Part shown: positions 1 through 5,819 of the stretch, piece after piece
Numbering within the stretch: the stretch's first letter is position 1
Layout: each line of letters starts with the position of its first letter
DNA from: an uncultured Lachnospiraceae bacterium
GTDB taxonomy: Bacteria > Bacillota_A > Clostridia > Lachnospirales > Lachnospiraceae
NCBI GenBank assembly: GCA_902787595.1
Contig: CADAHD010000156.1
Location: 1 to 5,819, forward strand
Length of the DNA: 5,819 nucleotides
Reading direction: 5' to 3'
Notes under the pieces: generated by a model
The model's database searches: none
What the model saw: the letters and a program-made list of their open reading frames with translations, nothing else
Told to the model about the DNA's origin: nothing
Made by a program: the position numbers and the translations under genes

Positions 1-2
1 TA

Positions 3-1010
3 TCAATTGATTTTAATGCAGTTGCGTTTATGCTTGGCCTGGGGATAATCGTTCTGGTCTGCAGACTGAAATTCAGGGACTTAACGGAAAAGAAGATTTT
101 TGTCACCCTTATGGTGGTGGATCTGGCGATGTGTGTATCTTATATACTGACCTTGCTGAGAGACGGCGGGGTGATCCCCTGTGATCATTTTGGCGCAATG
201 GTGTATGAGACTGTGCTGGAGATCCTTATCAACCTGTTTGCGGTACAATGGCTTATTTATGTGGATTACAGGATGTATCACAGTATGGGGCATCTGCGGC
301 GCATAATATTTCAGATGGTATTGCCTGTAGGTATAGTCGTTATACTGAATATCGTAAATCTCTTTACAGGCATCTTCTTTTACTTTGATGATGATATGAT
401 CTATTGTGAAACGGGGCTTTATATCATATGCGATCTGATAAGGGTAGCATACTTTATAGTATCGTGCATAATATTGTCCATTCATAAGAAACACGATGAG
501 AGGATGAAGTTTTTCAATATCATGCCGTTTATCGTCCCTGCGATACTGTATATGAGCTTGTATTATATATCTCCTTTTAACACGGTAACACTTGGTCTGA
601 CCATCGGCCTTGCGCTCATCTATACTTCCATGGTAAATGAACAATGTTATATGGATGGCGTGACGGGTTTTTATAACAGATTGTATCTGGATTACTTAAG
701 AGGACGTATGGAGAAAGCAGATTACGATCTGCAGAGCGCCATGGTCTTTCGGCTTCCTGAGGATAAAATGGAAAGCGCGGCAAAACTTATAACGGCCCAG
801 CTTCCGGATGATTGCGATACCTTAAGGTATGGAAAAGAGACTGTGATAACTTTAGCCCGAGTCAATGAACGCGCTCCTCTTCATATGCTTTCGGAGGATG
901 TTGAGATGAGTCTTGAGGAAGCGGGAATACCTGTGGAGATCGAATACGGACTTAAAAAGAAAAAAGAAAGTTGTGTGGACTTTCTGGAAGGATTTTTGAG
1001 GAAAGCATAA
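3..1010 (+). CDS. Polytopic membrane protein with degenerate C-terminal GGDEF domain (5' partial)
   Basis: The reading frame is open to the left edge (it reads SIDFNAVAF just before the first ATG at 30). That ATG has no Shine-Dalgarno site and falls inside the first hydrophobic stretch, so the real start is probably upstream of the window. Numbering from the ATG at 30 (326 residues), there are six to seven hydrophobic segments, at about 1-11, 24-43, 58-80, 92-118, 129-151, 165-181 and 186-201. A cytosolic tail follows. It opens with DGVTGFYNRLYLDYL (209-223), which matches the DxLTGLxNRxYL opening of GGDEF domains, and later has RYGKETVI (266-273) where active enzymes have RYGGDEFVI. Only about 50 residues separate the two motifs, against roughly 70-80 in active diguanylate cyclases, and the FKxIND/GH nucleotide-binding segment is not visible. 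Cyclase activity is therefore unlikely. A role as membrane sensor or scaffold is inference. The stop overlaps the next gene's start by one base. Confidence 0.72.
   Translation, partial: SIDFNAVAFMLGLGIIVLVCRLKFRDLTEKKIFVTLMVVDLAMCVSYILTLLRDGGVIPCDHFGAMVYETVLEILINLFAVQWLIYVDYRMYHSMGHLRRIIFQMVLPVGIVVILNIVNLFTGIFFYFDDDMIYCETGLYIICDLIRVAYFIVSCIILSIHKKHDERMKFFNIMPFIVPAILYMSLYYISPFNTVTLGLTIGLALIYTSMVNEQCYMDGVTGFYNRLYLDYLRGRMEKADYDLQSAMVFRLPEDKMESAAKLITAQLPDDCDTLRYGKETVITLARVNERAPLHMLSEDVEMSLEEAGIPVEIEYGLKKKKESCVDFLEGFLRKA
998..1005 (+). promoter_or_regulatory. Ribosome binding site for the GNAT-like gene
   Basis: GAGGAAAG lies within the end of the upstream coding region, with GAGG eight bases before the ATG at 1010. 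This site decides the start. It supports ATG 1010 over the in-frame TTG at 971, which has only a purine-rich AAAAAGAAAG stretch ahead of it and would add 13 residues overlapping gene 1. Confidence 0.7.
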
Positions 1011-1855
1011 TGGAGCTTATTGAGATAAATGATGAAAATGCGGAGGAATTCGCAGAATTCATAAATGAAGATATGCAGGAAGATCTCGCCCGTACTTTTT
1101 TCAGAGGTATAGGCGCTAAGGATGATGCCGGCGATACAAAGGGGGCAATAGTATATGAGCTCAAGGGGAGTGAAAGTGAGAATGACACCCTGAGCCGTGT
1201 GCATATGTTTGAGGCGGCTGATGAAGAGACTAAAAAGCTCATAATGGAGGAATATAAAAATCAGATATCCGATGAGGATGTGACGGAGAGTTTTTACGAG
1301 TCTTCGGAAGCAGGTTTTGCCAATGATCTGAAGTCTTGTGGATTCTCTATGCAGGAATCGGAGTCTTTGGATATCATAGTATCGCTCAATGATATCAGGA
1401 AGATTCTTTCCGCGTTAAGTATCAAAAAAATGCCTTCACATATCATGGCTTTATCAAAAGCATCGGTGATGCAATACCGCGGATTTATCAAAAACTGTCT
1501 GTTCAAGGGGCAGAAGGGGCTGCTGGAGGATCTTGCATATCTTCCCATGAAATGGTTTGAACGTGAAGTTTCATCCATTGCGGTGACGGATGATAAAGTT
1601 GATGGGGCTTTACTGGTACGAAAATTGCCTTCCGGTATGCTGTATGTTGGGCTGTATGTTGCTTTTGGTCCTGATTACAAAAAAAATCTGGCTCTGCTTA
1701 TGGCAAATTCGGCACAGAAGATAGTGGAGCTGTATCCGGATGGTACACAGGTATTGATACGCCGTCATAATGACACGGTGAGAAAGCTTTCGGACAGGAT
1801 CTTTGCAGGTATAAAAGGCGCAACGGTTTTTAAGGGGGAAAGGGCTGAAGATTAA
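1010..1855 (+). CDS. Two-domain GNAT-like protein of uncertain function
   Basis: The protein has 281 residues from ATG 1010, chosen for its GAGG site and the TAATG overlap with gene 1, which suggests translational coupling. It has no signal peptide or membrane segment, so it is probably cytosolic. The N-terminal half (about 1-130) is acidic. It has an opening of the type MELIEINDENAEEFAEF, then FFRGIGA (30-36), a strand-like GAIVYEL (45-51) and a late KSCGF (108-112). This order of helix, strand and terminal 'xxxGF' resembles GNAT-fold acetyltransferase relatives. The C-terminal half (about 135-281) has GLLEDLAYLP followed by KWFE (170-183), DGALLVRKLPSG, a helix around ALLMANSAQKIVELYP, and VLIRRHND. 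It could be a second GNAT-like unit. I see no clear R/Q-x-x-G-x-G/A acetyl-CoA loop in either half, so enzyme activity is unproven. I recognise the pattern from clostridial hypothetical proteins, but not a defined function. Confidence 0.6.
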   Translation: MELIEINDENAEEFAEFINEDMQEDLARTFFRGIGAKDDAGDTKGAIVYELKGSESENDTLSRVHMFEAADEETKKLIMEEYKNQISDEDVTESFYESSEAGFANDLKSCGFSMQESESLDIIVSLNDIRKILSALSIKKMPSHIMALSKASVMQYRGFIKNCLFKGQKGLLEDLAYLPMKWFEREVSSIAVTDDKVDGALLVRKLPSGMLYVGLYVAFGPDYKKNLALLMANSAQKIVELYPDGTQVLIRRHNDTVRKLSDRIFAGIKGATVFKGERAED

Positions 1856-1876
1856 GGCAGTGTTTACGATAAGACT

Positions 1877-4408
1877 ATGAAAAGGATTTATATTATTATT
1901 ATCAACATACTGATCATGCTTACCATATTGATCTTTGTTGTTCTCTACTCCGGAGCCGAGAACAGGGCTTCTTACCGTAGGCAGATAGAATACTTTGAGA
2001 ATACAACGATCGCCATGGAGCAGGTGACGGAGAATTACCTCGAGGGCGAGCAGAGGGTATGTGATGTATGGGCGCAGTATATATGCAGCAGGGATATGAC
2101 CATGGAAGAAGCTGCGGAATATATACGCTCATCCCATGTGCTTACGAACACATCGGCTCATATCATCGCTGTGGACACGCTTACGGGGCTCTCTACACGC
2201 CCCAGACAGGGAACAACGGATGACTACGAGGTTTCCTATGAGCGCGTAGGCCTTTTGGATAATCCGGACTGGATCGATCCCATCGGAGAGTCGATCAATA
2301 TAACGCGCGCTTACACCAATCCGGTAAACGGCGAGCAGTCGCTGGCATTCTGCAATAATGTCACGCTTCGTGATCCGGAAAGTGAAAAGAGCGTGGCGGC
2401 AGTGCTTTTGCGCGTGGTGCCCGTATCGGCGCTGGAGCAGAAATGGGTCTATCCCCAGACCGAGCTGGAAAACGCAGAGCTGTCAATGATCGACGGCAGC
2501 GGCGATTACATACTCAAAGGCTACGGTTTCAAGAATTCCGGTTTTTTTGAATTCTACAAATCTTACAATCCCACGGATCCCGAATCGTCAAAGGAACTGT
2601 TTGACAGGATCACTTCATCGACAGGCTCGATATCAATGATCAATTCCCACGGGCAGGAGTGCATACTGGCCTACACCCCCGTATCGTCTTCTTCGGGCTG
2701 GTCGCTGCTGGGCATGGTTCCGGCGGAGGATCTTAATGTGGAGAGCAGAAACCGCCTGCTGTCCGTAGTGGTGTTTACCGGTCTGCTGATATTGTTTCTC
2801 TGCGATATGATCTATATGCGCTATATAAACAGGCGTCTCCAGACCACGGCCAGGGAAGCGGAGTCGGCTAATAAGGCAAAGACCGATTTCCTCTCTACCA
2901 TGTCGCATGATATCCGTACGCCCATGAACGCTATCATCGGTCTTACGGCCATAACGGAAAAGAACCTGTCCGATACGCAGTCCACAGCAGAAAACTTAAG
3001 AAAGATCAGCCTGGCCGGCAATCATCTGCTGACTCTGATAAATGACATTCTGGATATATCAAAGGTGGAAAGCGGAAAGCTGAAGCTCAATCCCATGACC
3101 TTCTCTATCGTGGAAACGGTCGAAAATCTTGTAAATATTTCCCAGCCGATGATCAGGGAAAAGAATATAGAATTCAGCTTCCACATCAATCAGATGGAAA
3201 CTGAATATCTGTATGCGGACCGGCTGCGCTTAAACCAGATCTATATCAACATACTTTCCAACGCTATCAAATACACCCAGCCCGGAGGGCGCGTAAGCGT
3301 GGATATGCGTGAGGAAAAGAGCGAGGTGGACGGCTGCATAAGGCTTAGCTATATCGTGGCTGATACGGGCATAGGAATGAGCCCGGAATACATGGCTAAT
3401 ATGTACCAGCCTTTCTCGCGCCAGGTGGACAGCCGCGTAAACAGCATTCAGGGCACAGGTCTGGGCCTGGCCATAACCAAGCAGATGGTGGAACTCTTTG
3501 ACGGAACCATCGATTGTGAGAGTGAGCAGGGCAAGGGTACAAAGTTTACCGTTGTGCTGGATATCCCTGTGGCTGACAGGCAGAGGGAAGATATGCAGCT
3601 CGATCCTGTGGATGTGCTGATCGTTGATGATGACGAGACCCTGCTTCAGACGGCGGCGGATACGCTTAAGTCCCTTGGCGCATCTGTAGAGCAGGCAGTG
3701 GGCGGATTGGAAGCTCTGGGCATGATAGAGCACAGGCATCTTTCAGGACAGGATTACAATATCATCATAGTCGACTGGAAGATGCCGGAAATAGACGGGC
3801 TGGAGACCATCAGGCGCATACGATCGGAGATAGATACAAAGGTCCCTATCCTGCTTATCTCCGCTTACGACTGGTCTGATATAGAGGATGATGCAAAAGC
3901 TGCGGGAGCGAACGGCTTTATCAGCAAGCCGCTGTTTCGTTCAACGCTCTATGATAAGATAAACGATCTGATGGGGAAAGAGTCTGCATCGGGTGAGCCG
4001 GAGGATGATTATTCGGATCTTAAGGGCCTGCACATACTGGTGGCCGAGGACAACGATATCAACTGGGAGATCATTTCCGCCATGCTTTCCATGTTTGGAG
4101 TGAGCAGCGAGCGCGCCGAAAACGGAAGCATGTGCGTTGATATGATGAGCAGGGCGGAAGAGGGCAAATACCTGCTGATCTTTATGGATGTGCAGATGCC
4201 CAAGATGAACGGTCTGGACGCGACCAGGGCAATACGTAAACTGAAGGATCCCTGGGCGGCGTCAATACCTATCGTTGCTATGACGGCGGATGCATTCTCC
4301 GAAAATATCACGGAATGCCTGGAAGCGGGGATGAACGGGCATATTGCCAAGCCCATAGATGTTAAACTGGTTATCAAAGAAATCCGAAGGATAAAGGAAG
4401 GAAAATGA
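1877..4408 (+). CDS. Membrane hybrid sensor histidine kinase with two receiver domains
   Basis: This 843-residue protein is predicted to sense an extracytoplasmic signal, autophosphorylate a histidine and pass phosphate to receiver aspartates. A first membrane helix (about 4-25) and a second (about 295-316) flank a sensor region of some 270 residues, probably Cache-like. No HAMP is visible; a short helix leads into HisKA with SHDIRTP (His344). The HATPase domain has the N-box NQIYINILSNAIKYT (453-467), G1 DTGIGMS (496-502), F-box YQPFSR (510-515) and G2 GTGLGLAI (526-533). Receiver 1 (about 577-700) has the acidic pair D584/D585, acceptor Asp633, Ser662 and Lys684. Receiver 2 (about 716-840) has E724/D725, acceptor Asp771, Thr803 and Lys825. 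Both look functional. There is no HPt or DNA-binding domain. ATG 1877 is the only start between the gene 2 stop and the membrane helix, and it has a poor Shine-Dalgarno site. The end overlaps the lipoprotein gene by ATGA. The overall class is certain; the ligand and partners are unknown. Confidence 0.95.
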   Translation: MKRIYIIIINILIMLTILIFVVLYSGAENRASYRRQIEYFENTTIAMEQVTENYLEGEQRVCDVWAQYICSRDMTMEEAAEYIRSSHVLTNTSAHIIAVDTLTGLSTRPRQGTTDDYEVSYERVGLLDNPDWIDPIGESINITRAYTNPVNGEQSLAFCNNVTLRDPESEKSVAAVLLRVVPVSALEQKWVYPQTELENAELSMIDGSGDYILKGYGFKNSGFFEFYKSYNPTDPESSKELFDRITSSTGSISMINSHGQECILAYTPVSSSSGWSLLGMVPAEDLNVESRNRLLSVVVFTGLLILFLCDMIYMRYINRRLQTTAREAESANKAKTDFLSTMSHDIRTPMNAIIGLTAITEKNLSDTQSTAENLRKISLAGNHLLTLINDILDISKVESGKLKLNPMTFSIVETVENLVNISQPMIREKNIEFSFHINQMETEYLYADRLRLNQIYINILSNAIKYTQPGGRVSVDMREEKSEVDGCIRLSYIVADTGIGMSPEYMANMYQPFSRQVDSRVNSIQGTGLGLAITKQMVELFDGTIDCESEQGKGTKFTVVLDIPVADRQREDMQLDPVDVLIVDDDETLLQTAADTLKSLGASVEQAVGGLEALGMIEHRHLSGQDYNIIIVDWKMPEIDGLETIRRIRSEIDTKVPILLISAYDWSDIEDDAKAAGANGFISKPLFRSTLYDKINDLMGKESASGEPEDDYSDLKGLHILVAEDNDINWEIISAMLSMFGVSSERAENGSMCVDMMSRAEEGKYLLIFMDVQMPKMNGLDATRAIRKLKDPWAASIPIVAMTADAFSENITECLEAGMNGHIAKPIDVKLVIKEIRRIKEGK
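4394..4401 (+). promoter_or_regulatory. Ribosome binding site for the solute-binding lipoprotein
   Basis: AAGGAAGG sits inside the last codons of the kinase gene. Its AAGGA part is six bases before ATG 4405, and its final AAGG is twelve bases before a second in-frame ATG at 4414. Either start could be used; both keep the signal peptide intact. The four-base ATGA overlap favours 4405 and suggests coupled translation with the kinase. Confidence 0.65.
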
Positions 4409-5709
4409 AGATCATGAAAAAGAAAGCAATTGTTTTAGGGACTGCGCTGATGACGCTGGCACTGGCTGCCTGTACATCGGAAAAGAAGGAGGAAGCAGCA
4501 GCGGAGGGCTTTAAGCCGGCTCTGGATGCTTCTGCTGCCTGCAATATCCGCGTAGCGGGCGGATACGATAACTTTGAGGCGCTGGAAGCGGAATTTGACA
4601 GCTTTAATGAGTATTATCCCAATGTGGAGCTGGTGTATACAAAGATCGATGATTATAACAACATGATAGGAACGGTATTAAACAGCAGCGATGCTCCCGA
4701 CATCTATGTCAATTATTCATGGATGTACGGCAGGGATCAGTATAAAGCCTCTATCGATCATGCTGAAGATCTGGCAGATCCGGCGCTGGGGCTTGACCTT
4801 GACTGCATACGCAGCAATATCATCCTGAATACGGATGACGGCACGCTGCCTATGGTTCCTGTTTTTTCAAACACTTACGGCATGCTGGTAAACAAAGACC
4901 TTTTTGAGAAAGAGGGCTTAAGCATTCCCACAAGCTATAAGGAACTGGTGGATGTATGCAAAGCTTTTTGCGATAAGGGTTATGCAAATCCGATGATGGG
5001 CTTTACGCAGAAGGAGACAACCTCGCTTTATACGCTGACGGCTTATCCTTTATTCTGCAGCAGCGTGGCCGGAGACGCAGAGGCTGTTAAAAAGCTAAAT
5101 TCCATGGACGCCGCAGCCGGAGAGTATCTGAGGCCCACGCTTGAGAAGCTGACGCAGTTTTTAAATGACGGCTGCGCGGATATCAAAGCCTGTGATGAGA
5201 TAGAGAACAACTACGATGCAGTGATTCTGCGCTTTTTTGAAGGCGACGTGCCCATGATGGCCTGCTCGGGCGATACCGTATCCGGAACTAAAAAGCGCGA
5301 AAGCCGTTCCGAGGCGTTTATAGCAAGTCCGTTTTCATATACCTTTGTTCCCATTCCCATATCGGACAGCGGAGCTACATTCATAGATATGTCAAATCTG
5401 CAGTTTTCGGTCAATAAGGAAAGCACCGAAAAAGCTATGGCTAATGAATTTATGCGCTTCCTGATCACGCCTGCGGAGCTTAACAAGATGGCGCAGAACA
5501 AAGGGCTTATGGCGCCCACAAAAGATCTGTCGTTTAACAGCATGTATGCTGCATTCGGAGATGTTCCGGAATCGGGGATACTCTCACCTGAAGAGATAGG
5601 ACTTACGGATGATGCCATGATACAGATGAGACAGGCAGTTTATAACGTGGCAACCGCTCAGATGAGCATAGATGAGGCAGTTGCGGCTTACGGCACATTT
5701 ACTCAGTGA
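4405..5709 (+). CDS. Extracellular solute-binding lipoprotein (ABC-type, family 1-like)
   Basis: This is a 434-residue secreted lipoprotein that should bind a small solute, perhaps a sugar or oligosaccharide, outside the membrane. The start is MKIMKKK, then a hydrophobic core and the lipobox LAAC with lipidated Cys23, followed by a charged linker rich in Lys, Glu and Ala. The mature part has hallmarks of COG1653-type binding proteins: YPNVELVY (71-78), DAPDIYV (96-102), NTYGMLVNKDLFEKEGL (156-172) with the following IPTSYKEL, a FFEGDVPMMACSGDT segment (277-291) matching the usual 'F..GkaAM...G' motif, and ANEFMRFLITPAE (346-358) with GLMAPTKD (367-374). Length is normal for the family and the protein appears complete. 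The mature chain has eight further cysteines, unusual for an exported protein and suggesting an anaerobe. No permease or ATPase gene follows within the window. The overlap with the kinase suggests a co-sensor role, which is inference; transport with distant partners is the alternative. Confidence 0.9.
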   Translation: MKIMKKKAIVLGTALMTLALAACTSEKKEEAAAEGFKPALDASAACNIRVAGGYDNFEALEAEFDSFNEYYPNVELVYTKIDDYNNMIGTVLNSSDAPDIYVNYSWMYGRDQYKASIDHAEDLADPALGLDLDCIRSNIILNTDDGTLPMVPVFSNTYGMLVNKDLFEKEGLSIPTSYKELVDVCKAFCDKGYANPMMGFTQKETTSLYTLTAYPLFCSSVAGDAEAVKKLNSMDAAAGEYLRPTLEKLTQFLNDGCADIKACDEIENNYDAVILRFFEGDVPMMACSGDTVSGTKKRESRSEAFIASPFSYTFVPIPISDSGATFIDMSNLQFSVNKESTEKAMANEFMRFLITPAELNKMAQNKGLMAPTKDLSFNSMYAAFGDVPESGILSPEEIGLTDDAMIQMRQAVYNVATAQMSIDEAVAAYGTFTQ

Positions 5710-5719
5710 GTATTTAATT

Positions 5720-5806
5720 CCCGGCGGATCGGGGAGCCGCGCTGCTTAAGAGCACCTGTTTTCGGATGGCTCCCCAGTCGCTGCAGCGGTGATAATTACT
5801 GCCGGG
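5720..5806 (+). other. Candidate structured RNA element after the operon (nested inverted repeats)
   Basis: The 110 bases after the last stop hold no plausible gene. They contain an outer pair CCCGGCGG (5720-5727) with CTGCCGGG (5799-5806), eight pairs including one G-U. Inside it is a perfect eight-base pair GGGGAGCC (5731-5738) with GGCTCCCC (5768-5775), and also the perfect palindrome CGCTGCAGCG (5779-5788). CGCTGC at 5740-5745, within the loop of the inner stem, can also pair with GCAGCG at 5783-5788, which would form a pseudoknot. No T-run follows the inner stem, so it is not a canonical intrinsic terminator. I do not recognise a known riboswitch class. It could be a 3' stabilising structure, an unusual terminator, or the leader of the next gene. 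The pairing is seen; the function is unknown. Confidence 0.35.
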
Positions 5807-5819
5807 CAGCTCGCAGTTT

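Noticed and set aside
81..644. Long open frame on the minus strand (187 codons) inside gene 1
   Set aside because: Its translation is rich in Tyr, His and Ile with no domain pattern, as expected for the complement of a hydrophobic membrane gene; the plus frame is clearly coding.
971..1009. TTG start at 971 for the GNAT-like gene
   Set aside because: It adds 13 residues overlapping gene 1 and has a weaker upstream site; ATG 1010 has GAGG at good spacing and gives a typical N-terminus.
1046..1062. Paired GAATTC sites as a repeat or regulatory site
   Set aside because: They encode the AEEFAEFI stretch of the GNAT-like protein; similar paired GAATTC near 2534-2552 also follows from codons, so chance is enough.
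2542..2548. Run of seven T in the kinase gene as a frameshift or slippage site
   Set aside because: The frame stays open and coherent through the run (Gly-Phe-Phe-Glu-Phe), so there is no sign of a frameshift.
3230..3739. Open frame on the minus strand (169 codons) inside the kinase gene
   Set aside because: It lies opposite well-conserved HATPase and receiver 1 motifs and has no recognisable protein features of its own.
5731..5775. Intrinsic transcription terminator
   Set aside because: The stem is GC-rich but its loop is 29 bases and it is followed by AGTCGC rather than a T-run, so it does not meet the usual form.
5711..5819. Known riboswitch (TPP, cobalamin, cyclic di-GMP) or tRNA in the tail
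   Set aside because: I looked for the conserved boxes of these classes and the tRNA T-loop and found none; partial likenesses such as GGGGAGCC are not enough.

Overview
The window looks like part of a Gram-positive Firmicutes chromosome, most likely Lachnospiraceae or a close clostridial relative (for example the Butyrivibrio/Roseburia group). This rests on protein style: a hybrid histidine kinase and a lipoprotein solute-binding protein of a type I recognise from that family, purine-rich Shine-Dalgarno sites, and cysteine-rich proteins typical of anaerobes. It is an inference from memory of family patterns, not from a search.

Layout: four genes fill about 98% of the window. All lie on the plus strand and are packed as one apparent operon. 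(1) Positions 3-1010 hold the 3' part of a polytopic membrane protein that ends in a shortened, degenerate GGDEF domain; its true start probably lies upstream of the window. (2) Positions 1010-1855, overlapping gene 1 by one base (TAATG), encode a two-part cytosolic protein that resembles GNAT-fold proteins but lacks a clear acetyl-CoA motif. (3) Positions 1877-4408, after a 21-base gap, encode an 843-residue membrane hybrid sensor histidine kinase: extracytoplasmic sensor, HisKA, HATPase, then two receiver domains. (4) Positions 4405-5709, overlapping gene 3 by four bases (ATGA), encode a lipoprotein of the extracellular solute-binding family. The last 110 bases carry no gene that I can see. 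They contain several nested inverted repeats that could fold into a compact RNA.

How the genes may work together: the dense packing and overlaps suggest co-expression of a signalling module. The solute-binding lipoprotein is tied to the kinase rather than to visible permease or ATPase genes, so it may present a ligand to the kinase's extracytoplasmic domain; it could equally serve a transporter encoded elsewhere. The kinase has two receivers but no HPt and no DNA-binding output, so any phosphorelay must leave the protein to partners not seen here. The degenerate GGDEF protein is unlikely to make cyclic di-GMP and could be a second membrane sensor or scaffold. The functional links are inference; gene order, overlaps and motifs are read directly from the sequence.
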